Source of the DNA: an uncultured Prosthecobacter sp.
GTDB lineage: Bacteria > Verrucomicrobiota > Verrucomicrobiia > Verrucomicrobiales > Verrucomicrobiaceae
Length of the DNA stretch: 6,634 bases
Direction of reading: 5' to 3'
Assembly: GCA_947523045.1 (NCBI GenBank)
Contig: CANNUR010000170.1
Span: 1-6,634, forward strand
Both the position numbers and the translations under genes were made by a program. The number at the start of each line of letters is the position of its first letter. Positions within the stretch are counted from its first letter, which is position 1. Shown here piece after piece: positions 1 to 5,746 of this stretch. The notes under the pieces are model-generated. The model saw only the letters and a program-made list of their open reading frames with translations, ran no database searches and was not told the DNA's origin.

Positions 1-1811
1 TCGATCGGATGGCTCTGGCCATCGGCGATGAGGCGGTCGTTGGCGACGCCGCTGCGGTCAAGCGCCTGCTTCAAGGCCGCCGACTGCTCAGGGCGCACCG
101 TGGTGTCGTCGGCGCCGTGCAGCATCAGGAAGGGCGTGCGGATGCGTTCGGCGGTTTTGATCGACGGTGCCGGATAGCCATCCTGCGGCGCCACCCCACT
201 GCCGGTGATCGCTGCCGCCTTCAAGCCTTCAGGCTGGCTCGCCGCCAGGCCGATCGTGACAAAGCCGCCCATGCTGTGGCCGTACGCGGCCAGCCGGCTG
301 GCATCGACCTCGGACAGGCGGCGCAGGATCTCCAGGCAGGTGCGGGCGCGCCGCAGGTTCTCGTCGCTGGCGCCGAACGCGGCGCGATCGCCACCAGCGC
401 CGCTGTGGGTGTAATCGGGCGCCAGGCAGACCATGCCCCAGCGCACCATCTCGCGCGCCTTCTGCAAACCGAAGCTGCCGGCGCTGCCGCCGAGGCCATG
501 ACTGATCAGCACGGCCGGAAACGGCCCGCGCCCCTCGGGCTTGAGCAGGATGCCACTCATCGTGAAGTCGCCCTCGCGCCAGGTCCAGCGTTCGCCTTCG
601 AGTTGCCAACGCGCGTCCGCGGATTTCGCGGCACCCTCACCCGGCGCAGATGGCGGCGCGGCGCGACTCGGCCCTTCGCGCGCCGGCGGCGCAGCGACCT
701 CGTCGCGGCTGAGCTGCCCGTCGCGGTTGCGGTCGAGTCGCTCAAACAAGGGCCCCGGCCCGCGGAATTCGTCGCGTGTGATTCTGCCGTCGCGGTTCGC
801 GTCGGCGCGTTCGAGCAGGCGCGCAAAATCCGGTGGTCCGCCGGCGCTGGGGCGCCCCGCGGGCGACTCCGTCGCCGCGACCTGACTGCGCGTCGCCTTG
901 GCCTCCACCGTGGTTTCGCGCTGCTGCAGCCGCGCTGCAAAGAAGTCGGCCACCAAGGTCTCGATCTCCGGTCCGCTGAAGCCGGCACCGCCGTGGGCCG
1001 CGCCTTCGATCGTGTGGAAGTGCGCGCTGACCCCCGCCTTTTTCAGCGCTTCGAAGAGCAGCTCGCTCTGATTCAGCGGCACCACCGGATCGCGGTCGCC
1101 GTGAACGATGAGGAAGGGCGGATCCTCGGGGGTGAGGTGGGTGATGGGGTTCGCCTGCTTTGCCAACTCCGACTTTTCCTCGACCGTGCCGCCGAGCAGC
1201 TTCGCCTCGGGCGCATTCGCGGCGGCATGGCTCTCGTAGCCCTTCGTGGTGACGAAGGCGAAGAAATCCGTCGGCCCGTAGTAGTCGCACACCGCCTGCA
1301 CCGCGCTGCTCTGGTCGAGGTGGGCGCCGACGTCGAAGGCCTTCACCTCACCGCTGGTGCCGAGCAGGGCGACCAGGTGACCGCCGGCCGAGCTGCCCCA
1401 GACGCCGAAACGCTGCGGGTCGAGACCGAATTTTTCGGCGTGGGCGCGCAGCCAGCGGATGGCGGCCTTGCAGTCCTCGATCTGCGCGGGAAAGACCGCA
1501 TGACCGCTGAGCCGGTAGTTGAGGCTGGCGACCGCGTAACCGCGCTCGACGTAGCCCGCGCGCAGGGGCGGGCAGCCGTCCTTGCTGCCGTTCTGCCAGC
1601 CGCCGCCATGAACCCAGATCAGCAACGGCAGCGGGCCTTTGGCCTGCGCGGGCAGGTAGAGATCGAGCTTGTGGCGCTCGTGCCCGTTCTCGACGTAAGC
1701 GAGGTCGCGATGCGCCTGCACGCCCTCGGGCAGACGCGCAGGCCCTTGGGCGAAGACGGGGGAAGCCGCAACAGCGACGAGGACAAGACTGCGGAACCAG
1801 ACGGGGATCAT
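1..1811 (-). CDS. Secreted two-domain alpha/beta-hydrolase (esterase) with EF-hand linker, C-terminus beyond window
   Basis: The frame reads unbroken from ATG at 1811 to the left edge (603 codons seen, no stop), so the gene is partial at its 3' end. Residues 1-21 form a signal peptide ending VFA. Domain 1 (about 35-296) is a BD-FAE/acetyl-esterase-type alpha/beta hydrolase: oxyanion motif HGGG at 68-71, nucleophile elbow G-S-S-A-G with Ser141, probable acid Asp241 (HGDRD) and His273. A linker holds two canonical 12-residue EF-hand loops, D337-E348 and D360-E371, with Asp, Asn, Asp, Gly and Glu at the binding positions. Domain 2 (about 404 on) resembles dienelactone hydrolases: ISHGLGG at 436-442, G-H-S-M-G with Ser513, Asp569 and His601 just before the edge. 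Both triads look intact, so both domains are probably active, most likely on ester side groups of polysaccharides or similar substrates; that is inference. There is no clear Shine-Dalgarno before the ATG. Family assignment is firm, substrate unknown. Confidence 0.9.
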   Translation of the reverse strand, partial: MIPVWFRSLVLVAVAASPVFAQGPARLPEGVQAHRDLAYVENGHERHKLDLYLPAQAKGPLPLLIWVHGGGWQNGSKDGCPPLRAGYVERGYAVASLNYRLSGHAVFPAQIEDCKAAIRWLRAHAEKFGLDPQRFGVWGSSAGGHLVALLGTSGEVKAFDVGAHLDQSSAVQAVCDYYGPTDFFAFVTTKGYESHAAANAPEAKLLGGTVEEKSELAKQANPITHLTPEDPPFLIVHGDRDPVVPLNQSELLFEALKKAGVSAHFHTIEGAAHGGAGFSGPEIETLVADFFAARLQQRETTVEAKATRSQVAATESPAGRPSAGGPPDFARLLERADANRDGRITRDEFRGPGPLFERLDRNRDGQLSRDEVAAPPAREGPSRAAPPSAPGEGAAKSADARWQLEGERWTWREGDFTMSGILLKPEGRGPFPAVLISHGLGGSAGSFGLQKAREMVRWGMVCLAPDYTHSGAGGDRAAFGASDENLRRARTCLEILRRLSEVDASRLAAYGHSMGGFVTIGLAASQPEGLKAAAITGSGVAPQDGYPAPSIKTAERIRTPFLMLHGADDTTVRPEQSAALKQALDRSGVANDRLIADGQSHPI

Positions 1812-1855
1812 GGCAGATGAAAACCGCCGGCGGGGCGTTGGTTGCGGGGTTACTG

Positions 1856-1883
1856 GGAGATGGAAGATCGGAGATGGGAGATC
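1856..1883. repeat. Four tandem copies of a GGAGAT-type heptamer
   Basis: Four successive 7-base units read GGAGATG, GAAGATC, GGAGATG, GGAGATC, which is also a 14-base unit repeated twice with one mismatch. The array lies in the divergent gap between the esterase and the fasciclin gene, about 45 bases upstream of the esterase start. It does not encode an evident protein. It could be a slipped-strand simple repeat or part of a dispersed intergenic element. Confidence 0.7.
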
Positions 1884-1899
1884 GTGCCGCGTGGATCCG

Positions 1900-1921
1900 T
1901 GATGCCTTTTTGAAGGCCTCA
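1900..1921. other. Small hairpin in the divergent intergenic region
   Basis: TGA-t-GCCTT, loop TTTG, AAGGC-c-TCA: a 5-bp stem extended by 3 bp past one mismatch. Neither strand shows a T-run after it, so a terminator is unlikely. The rest of 1812-2072 shows no convincing sigma70 promoter or Shine-Dalgarno for either flanking gene. Confidence 0.4.
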
Positions 1922-2072
1922 GGTGGCCGGCAACGTTCGCAAAAGACTCACGGATGCCTTTGGGCGGCGCTTAAAGAAAATAGATTTTGCACCCCGCGAC
2001 AACCCACAAGGCGTTTTCCAGTTCGCACCCTGCAAGGGCGTGCGTCTAACAAAAACCGACATCCGCCATCCC

Positions 2073-2567
2073 ATGAAAAAAATCCTCAGCCTTGCCCTCG
2101 TCACGCTGTTCGTCAGCACCACCTCGCGAAACGCCATTGCTGCTGATGCAGCGGCTCCACAAACGGTCGTCGGCATTGCCGCTGGCAATGCCGATTTTTC
2201 CACCCTCGTCACCGCTGTGAAAGCGGCTGGCCTGGCCGAGACCCTGAGTGGTGAAGGTCCGTTCACGGTCTTCGCACCCACCAACGAGGCCTTCGCCAAG
2301 CTGCCGGCCGGCACGGTGGAAACCCTGCTCAAGCCCGAGAACAAAGCCAAGCTGGCGGGCATCCTCACTTATCACGTCGTCGCCGCCAAGGTCCTGGCGG
2401 CGGATGTGAAGACCGGCAAGGTCAAAACCGTTCAGGGCACCGAACTCGATGTCCAGGTGAGCGACAGCGGTGTGACGGTGGACGGTGCCAAGGTCGTCAA
2501 AACCGACATCCTTGGCTCCAACGGTGTGATTCACGTCATCGACCAAGTGGTGCTCCCGAAGGAGTGA
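2073..2567 (+). CDS. Exported fasciclin (FAS1) domain protein
   Basis: A 164-residue protein consisting of a signal peptide (1 to about 23, MKK start, hydrophobic core, NAIA cleavage region) and one FAS1 domain (about 30-164). The two hallmark FAS1 blocks are visible: [11 protein letters not shown] at 64-74 and [12 protein letters not shown] at 151-162, with the conserved Tyr-His pair at 100-101 between them. It should be secreted to the periplasm or cell surface, where FAS1 domains usually serve in adhesion or matrix binding; no enzymatic role is known for this simple form. The frame is open back to 1923, but the ATG at 2073 is chosen because it begins a textbook signal peptide. No Shine-Dalgarno is evident. 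It stands alone: the esterase is divergent upstream and a strong terminator follows 40 bases downstream. Confidence 0.93.
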   Translation: MKKILSLALVTLFVSTTSRNAIAADAAAPQTVVGIAAGNADFSTLVTAVKAAGLAETLSGEGPFTVFAPTNEAFAKLPAGTVETLLKPENKAKLAGILTYHVVAAKVLAADVKTGKVKTVQGTELDVQVSDSGVTVDGAKVVKTDILGSNGVIHVIDQVVLPKE

Positions 2568-2606
2568 TGGGTCGCGACGCAGATCCGATCCAAGAGTTCG
2601 TCTCAT

Positions 2607-2646
2607 GGGGACTTTGGGCCGAGGGCTCAAAGTCCCCTTTGCTTTG
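2607..2646 (+). terminator. Strong intrinsic terminator after the fasciclin gene
   Basis: Arms 2607-2620 and 2624-2637 form a 14-bp stem (GGGGACTTTGGGCC against GGCTCAAAGTCCCC) with one G-U pair and a three-base GAG loop, followed by TTTGCTTT. The T-tract lies on the plus side only, so it chiefly ends the fasciclin transcript. The stem may also insulate the convergent DUF533 gene. Confidence 0.88.
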
Positions 2647-2716
2647 CAACCAAGCCTCCAGGCAGCCTTGGCTCACGCACCTTGGATGGCCATAAAATTC
2701 CAGAGCCATGCTTGCT

Positions 2717-2733
2717 CGACCCCTGAAGGGTCG
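2717..2733. other. Short hairpin in the convergent gap
   Basis: CGACCC, loop CTGAA, GGGTCG gives a perfect 6-bp stem about 75 bases past the stop of the minus-strand DUF533 gene. There is no adjacent T-run on either strand, so it is at best a weak terminator. The rest of 2647-2808 holds two CCATGG palindromes (2749-2754 and 2770-2775) but no gene I can support. Confidence 0.35.
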
Positions 2734-2808
2734 GCCATTCCCGATCGCCATGGATTTGCTGCCGACTCCCATGGAAGGGTTGGCCGGTATCGGTGAGGGC
2801 GCCCTGTT

Positions 2809-3483
2809 TCAGGCCTTTTGCAGGTTTTCGTGAAGGGTGCTGACGAGGGCTTCGTCCAGTTCCAGGGCGCGACCCAGGCGGCGAAGGAAAAGGTGTTCCG
2901 AGGGAGTGTCCACCTCCATGGCCGTGAGAGCCGCCCCGTAGATTTCACAGGCTTCCTCGGGGTTCGCAGCCAGTTCGGCCACGGCCTCCACGGTGGGTGG
3001 CTGGTTGAGCGCGGCGGAAAGCCGCGCCTTTTCATCCGCCGTGACCGGCGCGTCGTCGATGGCGATGGCCAGGGCGTTCATTTCAGCCTTGTCGATGCTG
3101 CCATCGGCGGCGGCGGCAGCGATCATGGCGAGGACCATTTTCATCGGCAGCTCCGCAGGGAGCGGGATGACGTCCATCGACGGGGTTTCGTCCGCCTGAG
3201 GGGCGGGAAGGGCGGCTGGCGGTGGTGTTCCCTGTTGGGAGGCCTGCCACTTTTGATAGGCGTAATAGCCGACCCCAGCGACAGCGGCGATGCCACCCAC
3301 TTTAAACGCATGCTTCTGGAGTTTTTTCCGGGCTTTGCCGTTCATCAGAACGGAAACGAGAGCGCCAGAGGCCGCGCCAGTCAGAGCCCCCTGAGTGCCC
3401 GGCGCACCGAGCAGGCCACTGAGAAGAGAGCGTGGGTCGGACTTGCCGTCCGCGAGGCTTGAGAAGAGTTTATCGAGAGGCAT
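2809..3483 (-). CDS. DUF533 (YebE-like) membrane-associated protein with TerB-like domain
   Basis: A 224-residue protein matching the layout of DUF533 inner-membrane proteins such as Escherichia coli YebE. Residues 1-60 are an N-terminal region with Gly/Ala-rich stretches (LLSGLLGAPG, ALTGAASGAL). Residues 61-77 form a short hydrophobic Gly-rich segment (GGIAAVAGVGYYAY) that could insert in the membrane. A Pro/Gln-rich linker (85-112) leads to an all-helical TerB-like domain (113-222) with the typical MI.AA.ADG.ID..E pattern at 120-134, here MIAAAAADGSIDKAEM. The function of DUF533 is unknown; TerB-type domains are linked to stress and metal responses, but nothing here shows tellurite resistance. 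The start ATG at 3483 follows a promoter-like sequence; a weak AGGGA lies 15 bases upstream. It follows the toxin gene on the same strand after a 135-base gap, so it probably has separate transcription. Confidence 0.85.
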   Translation of the reverse strand: MPLDKLFSSLADGKSDPRSLLSGLLGAPGTQGALTGAASGALVSVLMNGKARKKLQKHAFKVGGIAAVAGVGYYAYQKWQASQQGTPPPAALPAPQADETPSMDVIPLPAELPMKMVLAMIAAAAADGSIDKAEMNALAIAIDDAPVTADEKARLSAALNQPPTVEAVAELAANPEEACEIYGAALTAMEVDTPSEHLFLRRLGRALELDEALVSTLHENLQKA

Positions 3484-3509
3484 GATTCAGACGGTGAGTC
3501 CCTGTTCGA

Positions 3510-3537
3510 AGTATTGTTCAGCCATAGCGCCGGTCAA
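3510..3537 (-). promoter_or_regulatory. Candidate sigma70 promoter for the DUF533 gene
   Basis: On the minus strand, TTGACC (3537-3532, five of six consensus -35 bases) and AATACT (3515-3510, four of six -10 bases) are separated by 16 bases. The predicted start near 3503 would give a leader of about 20 bases to the ATG at 3483. This would let DUF533 be expressed independently of the upstream toxin-antitoxin operon. Confidence 0.42.
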
Positions 3538-3618
3538 ACCGACAAGAGCGGCGAACGCATGTCTGACATACGACTTGGATTCAGCTGGGGGATGACTCAG
3601 AATGCTGCGCCCGCACCT

Positions 3619-4071
3619 TCACACCGGCACGCGCAGTCCCTCTGCTTCGGCAAGTGGCTGTTGGTTCGCGTCGAAGGTCAGGAAATCGATGACACCGAGG
3701 TGGAGGGCCGTGGCGACGTGAAGGATGTCAAAACTGCGATGGCCGTGCCTGCGGGTGTGCTGCAGGGCGAGTCGCTCCGCCTGCTGATGCACTTCCGCCC
3801 AGTCCACGGCGGCGAGTTGCAACACGCCCGCCTTGAGGTCGGACTGCAGCGCCGCCAAGGCCGCCTGCCCCTGCGCGCGGGCATAGCCTTGGCGACGGTC
3901 CCGTTCGTGGCGAAAGATCTGAAACTGGACCGACTGACGAAATTCGTACAGCAGCAGCGAGGACACTGTCAGCGGTGCGGTCTGCGGTTCGAGCCAGGCG
4001 ATGGCCTGCTCGGAGGTGCTTTGTCGCACGTAGAGCGCGCCCAAAAACGAGGTGTCGGGAAAGGCTTTCAT
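3619..4071 (-). CDS. PIN-domain ribonuclease toxin (VapC-like) of a type II toxin-antitoxin pair
   Basis: A 150-residue single PIN domain, the usual VapC length. The acidic metal-binding residues are all in place: Asp6 in the N-terminal PDTS motif, Glu43 in LLYEF, Asp115 in SFDILHVA and Asp134 in TFDAN. A magnesium-dependent endoribonuclease that cuts RNA (often tRNA) and slows growth is expected when the antitoxin is lost; its target cannot be read from sequence. The ATG at 4071 overlaps the antitoxin stop as ATGA (4068-4071), giving translational coupling, and is preceded by a strong purine-rich ribosome site inside the antitoxin. The catalytic set is complete, so this copy is probably functional. 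It is transcribed from the antitoxin promoter. Confidence 0.92.
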   Translation of the reverse strand: MKAFPDTSFLGALYVRQSTSEQAIAWLEPQTAPLTVSSLLLYEFRQSVQFQIFRHERDRRQGYARAQGQAALAALQSDLKAGVLQLAAVDWAEVHQQAERLALQHTRRHGHRSFDILHVATALHLGVIDFLTFDANQQPLAEAEGLRVPV

Positions 4072-4325
4072 CCCTCCTCCCCTTCCAGCTCCGCCGCCCG
4101 CATCGCTGCCACCTCGTCGGCGGAAAAGACCCGCTCACCCCAGATCTTGCGGAGTCGCCCGGCAAAATCGACGCGGGGCCTGACCTCCTCCTGGGTTGCC
4201 GTGGCAGGCACAAGCTTGGCAAAGGGTTTGCCACGCTTCTGAATCGCCACGGTCTCACCGTCCGCAATCCAGGTCGCGATCAACGCGAAGTTGTTCCGCA
4301 AATCCGCCACATTGGCTGTCTTCAT
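4068..4325 (-). CDS. Phd/YefM-family antitoxin
   Basis: An 85-residue antitoxin. The N-terminal half shows the Phd/YefM DNA-binding fold: MKTANVADLRNNFA at the start, then a helix, then GETVAIQKRGKPFAKLVP at 23-40, the conserved 'I.k.Gkp.A.lvp' strand block. Residues 50-85 (with FAGRLRKIWG and a Glu/Ala-rich tail) form the toxin-binding part, expected to wrap the PIN protein and block its active site. In this family the antitoxin, alone or with toxin, represses its own promoter. It is first in a two-gene operon, overlapping the toxin by four bases. The ATG at 4325 is only five bases from a good -10 box and has no Shine-Dalgarno, so translation is probably leaderless. Confidence 0.92.
   Translation of the reverse strand: MKTANVADLRNNFALIATWIADGETVAIQKRGKPFAKLVPATATQEEVRPRVDFAGRLRKIWGERVFSADEVAAMRAAELEGEEG
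4076..4082 (-). promoter_or_regulatory. Strong ribosome binding site of the PIN toxin
   Basis: GGGGAGG (minus strand, 4082-4076) sits four bases before the toxin ATG at 4071, inside the last antitoxin codons. It is the only convincing Shine-Dalgarno in the window and fixes the toxin start at the ATGA overlap. Confidence 0.75.
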
Positions 4326-4330
4326 GAGAG

Positions 4331-4359
4331 ATTAAAATACCACTTTGTCCTTCCGTCAA
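4331..4359 (-). promoter_or_regulatory. Sigma70 promoter of the antitoxin-toxin operon, apparently leaderless
   Basis: On the minus strand, TTGACG (4359-4354, five of six) and TTTAAT (4336-4331, five of six) are spaced by exactly 17 bases. Only five bases separate the -10 box from the antitoxin ATG at 4325. A normal start six to eight bases beyond the -10 box would fall on or beside the A of the ATG, producing a leaderless or nearly leaderless mRNA. Confidence 0.72.
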
Positions 4360-4366
4360 GAGAAGG
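4349..4366. promoter_or_regulatory. Candidate operator overlapping the -35 box
   Basis: An inverted repeat CCTTC-N8-GAAGG (4349-4353 and 4362-4366) brackets the -35 box at 4354-4359. Its position would suit autorepression by the Phd/YefM antitoxin or its complex with the toxin. The arms are only 5 bp, so chance is possible. Confidence 0.33.
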
Positions 4367-4390
4367 CCGGCAGCCTAGGTCGGTGTCTGG

Positions 4391-4407
4391 AAAGGGTCTG
4401 TCCCTTT
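4391..4407. repeat. Perfect hairpin at the broken edge of the DUF433 remnant
   Basis: AAAGGG-TCTGT-CCCTTT gives a perfect 6-bp inverted repeat exactly where recognisable DUF433 homology begins. It could be the scar of the event that removed the antitoxin N-terminus, or a chance palindrome. Confidence 0.4.
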
Positions 4408-4545
4408 GTGCACGAACTGCTGGCCGCCGGTCTGGACGAAGCCGAGATCCTCGCCGATTACCCCTACCTGGAACCCGAGGACATCCGCGCCTGCTTGGAA
4501 TACGCGGCCCTCGAAGCCGATCATCCTGTTCTGGTCGCCCACTGA
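4402..4545 (+). pseudogene. DUF433 antitoxin, N-terminally truncated remnant
   Basis: The frame ending at the TGA of 4543-4545 reads VHELLAAGLDEAEI, then LADYPYLEPEDIRACLEYAA, which is the C-terminal helix-turn-helix part of a DUF433 (VapB45-type) antitoxin. The usual N-terminal half, with the cysteine/glycine-rich 'GxPxIxGTRIPV' segment, is missing: upstream sequence in this frame has no such motif and runs into the promoter of the divergent Phd antitoxin. The only in-frame starts are a TTG at 4345 inside that promoter and a GTG at 4408, which would give a 45-residue stub. The remnant is followed after three bases by the start of its matching toxin, so it was once the first gene of a DUF433-DUF5615 operon. 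Confidence 0.8.
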
Positions 4546-4548
4546 CCC

Positions 4549-4599
4549 ATGCGCTTCTTGGTTGATGCCCAGTTGCCGCCAGGGTGTCATCAAAACTGA
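4549..4599 (+). pseudogene. DUF5615 PIN-like toxin, cut after about 11 codons
   Basis: ATG at 4549 begins MRFLVDAQLPP, the characteristic N-terminus of DUF5615 (Mut7-C-like PIN) toxins, with the conserved metal-binding Asp at residue 6. Homology stops after the CCA codon at 4579-4581. The frame then gives GCHQN and a TGA at 4597-4599. Full-length members are roughly 110-120 residues, so about nine tenths of the toxin is gone and it must be inactive. The base composition turns AT-rich directly at the break, which marks the junction with foreign DNA. The three-base gap from the DUF433 stop is the normal operon spacing for this pair. Confidence 0.78.
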
Positions 4600-4688
4600 A
4601 TTAACTAAAGCCCATTCATTTTGGATTGACAATCCGCTTAGAAGTATGCCCTCTTAGGAAGAGAACCAATCTTGCCTTAATCTTCAAT

Positions 4689-5447
4689 ATGAAAAATATT
4701 CTTTTTGCTGTTGCCGTTCTCAACTCACTTACAAGCATAGCTTGCTCAGAGGATTTGATTTTGGCGAATGGTAAAGTCTACAAAGACTTTCAAGTCACCA
4801 AAGTAGAGCCTGATGGCATACGGATCATGCATGCTAGTGGGATGGCTAAAATCGTTCATGAAGATCTTCCCAAAGAAATCAAAGACAAATATGGCTTTGA
4901 TGAAAACAAGGCAGAGAAATACAGAATGAGCGTGGAAGATGCGGCCAAAAAATCAAAAGAAGAATACACAAAGCGATTGCAAGAGATGCAACGCAAACAA
5001 GCCTTGGCAGAAGAGAAAGTTAAAAACACACCCAGACTAACCCATGCTGAAAGTGTTAAAGGTGCATGGCTCCGAGCACTCCCGCGTCCAGTAGGATTAG
5101 ATCCACACTACAGCAAAAAGATGCGTTTTTGTAATTACATGAGCGGAGTGATTCAGCGCGGTGAACTTGACCTTGAAGCGCAAAGTACTGCTCTTCAATG
5201 GAATATTAGCGAATACCGTCGTGTAGGGCAAGAAGAGAAGGCTTTGGCGTTGGTGGAAGAACTCGGCGAAGTCCGTAAGTCTATAGAAAAGCGTGATGCG
5301 CTGAGGCAGCAGGCTGAGATTGCAGCCATGGAAGCCGAACTTCAGGCTGCACAGATCCGATCGATCAACAGGCTCGGCGATGCACTAAACAACATTGCAT
5401 TTTCGCTCAACAACGGAATTGATGTCTACCTTTGGGATATGAACTGA
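4689..5447 (+). CDS. Secreted coiled-coil protein of a verrucomicrobial type, function unknown
   Basis: A 252-residue exported protein. Residues 1-20 form a signal peptide (MKNILFAVAVLNSLTSIACS). Cys19 is preceded by SIA, a poor lipobox, so lipidation is doubtful. Residues 22-70 form a small domain, LANGKVYKDFQVTKVEPDGI continuing through HASG.AKI and EDLPKE to KYGFD, a module I associate with many secreted proteins of Verrucomicrobiota; its role is unknown. Residues 74-112 are a charged, Lys/Glu-rich helix likely to be a coiled coil. A middle part (115-190) has no recognised motif. A second helical stretch rich in Glu, Ala and Gln spans 185-225. The ATG at 4689 is chosen over the upstream ATG at 4626 because it starts the signal peptide. 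No Shine-Dalgarno is close; AGGAAGAG lies 26 bases upstream. A consensus -35 (TTGACA, 4626-4631) has no good -10 partner. Codons are clearly more AT-rich than in flanking genes. Confidence 0.85.
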   Translation: MKNILFAVAVLNSLTSIACSEDLILANGKVYKDFQVTKVEPDGIRIMHASGMAKIVHEDLPKEIKDKYGFDENKAEKYRMSVEDAAKKSKEEYTKRLQEMQRKQALAEEKVKNTPRLTHAESVKGAWLRALPRPVGLDPHYSKKMRFCNYMSGVIQRGELDLEAQSTALQWNISEYRRVGQEEKALALVEELGEVRKSIEKRDALRQQAEIAAMEAELQAAQIRSINRLGDALNNIAFSLNNGIDVYLWDMN

Positions 5448-5465
5448 ACGCAGCTGGATCTTATC

Positions 5466-5493
5466 TTGTTACCTTACGGATTGCTTTTGTAAC
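5466..5493 (+). promoter_or_regulatory. Weak candidate promoter for the zinc-ribbon-like gene
   Basis: TTGTTA (5466-5471) and TGTAAC (5488-5493), each four of six consensus bases, are spaced 16 bases apart. The predicted start near 5500 is about 8 bases before the ATG at 5508. In AT-rich DNA such matches arise easily by chance. Confidence 0.28.
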
Positions 5494-5507
5494 TGTAGAA
5501 CGAAGCT

Positions 5508-5714
5508 ATGACGATGCGCACGTATCGATATTTCACTTGCCCAAATGGGCATGAGGGCATTGAGAAAACATCAGAAAATGATCAGCCTTACAGCAAGAAT
5601 TGGGAATCAGTTCTGCATAGCGGTATGCTCGCCCATAAACAGGATCAAAAAGGCTTTGCAACTTATCTTTGCGAAACCTGCAAACTGCCCATGTCGGAGA
5701 ATAAAACCAGCTAG
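5508..5714 (+). CDS. Small zinc-ribbon-like protein, function unknown
   Basis: A 68-residue protein with two putative metal-binding pairs: Cys11 and His15 in CPNGH near the N-terminus, and Cys55 and Cys58 in CETC near the C-terminus. The segment between them (SENDQPYSKNWESVLHSGM) looks like ordinary coding sequence. The knuckle plus CxxC layout suggests a treble-clef or zinc-ribbon fold binding one zinc ion, cytoplasmic, with no signal peptide. I do not recognise a named family. ATG at 5508 or the in-frame ATG at 5514 could be the start; no Shine-Dalgarno decides it. It lies 60 bases after the secreted coiled-coil gene on the same strand and may share its transcript. It has the same AT-rich composition as that neighbour, and both look like part of one acquired segment. 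Confidence 0.65.
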   Translation: MTMRTYRYFTCPNGHEGIEKTSENDQPYSKNWESVLHSGMLAHKQDQKGFATYLCETCKLPMSENKTS

Positions 5715-5716
5715 CA

Positions 5717-5726
5717 CAAAATTTTG
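5717..5726. other. Perfect 10-base palindrome
   Basis: CAAAATTTTG begins two bases after the stop of the zinc-ribbon-like gene. It may be a protein-binding half-site pair or chance in AT-rich sequence; it has no loop to act as a terminator. Confidence 0.3.
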
Positions 5727-5746
5727 CCGGTTCTTTAGCCCCGAGC

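Noticed and set aside
9..1820. 603-codon open frame on the plus strand
   Set aside because: It is the codon-for-codon complement of the esterase gene. The minus strand has a signal peptide, GxSxG motifs and EF-hands, while the plus reading is Arg/Ala-rich without motifs.
2046..2630. 194-codon minus frame over the fasciclin gene
   Set aside because: Shadow of a high-GC gene; the plus strand has unmistakable FAS1 motifs and signal peptide.
2818..3462. Long plus frame opposite DUF533
   Set aside because: Antisense shadow with no recognisable domain; the minus strand shows the TerB-like pattern.
3514..4242. 242-codon plus frame opposite the PIN toxin and antitoxin
   Set aside because: The minus-strand genes have complete catalytic residues, an ATGA overlap and a promoter; the plus frame has none of these.
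4345..4545. Intact 66-residue DUF433 gene starting at TTG 4345
   Set aside because: The start lies in the divergent antitoxin promoter, and the first 20 or so residues lack any DUF433 motif, so a remnant is more likely than an intact gene.
4582..4612. Intact insertion sequence at the junction
   Set aside because: Only a possible end is visible; no transposase, second terminal repeat or target duplication could be found in the window.
4689..4745. Lipoprotein signal with Cys19
   Set aside because: The residues before the cysteine (SIA) lack the usual Leu at -3, so plain signal peptidase I export is at least as likely.
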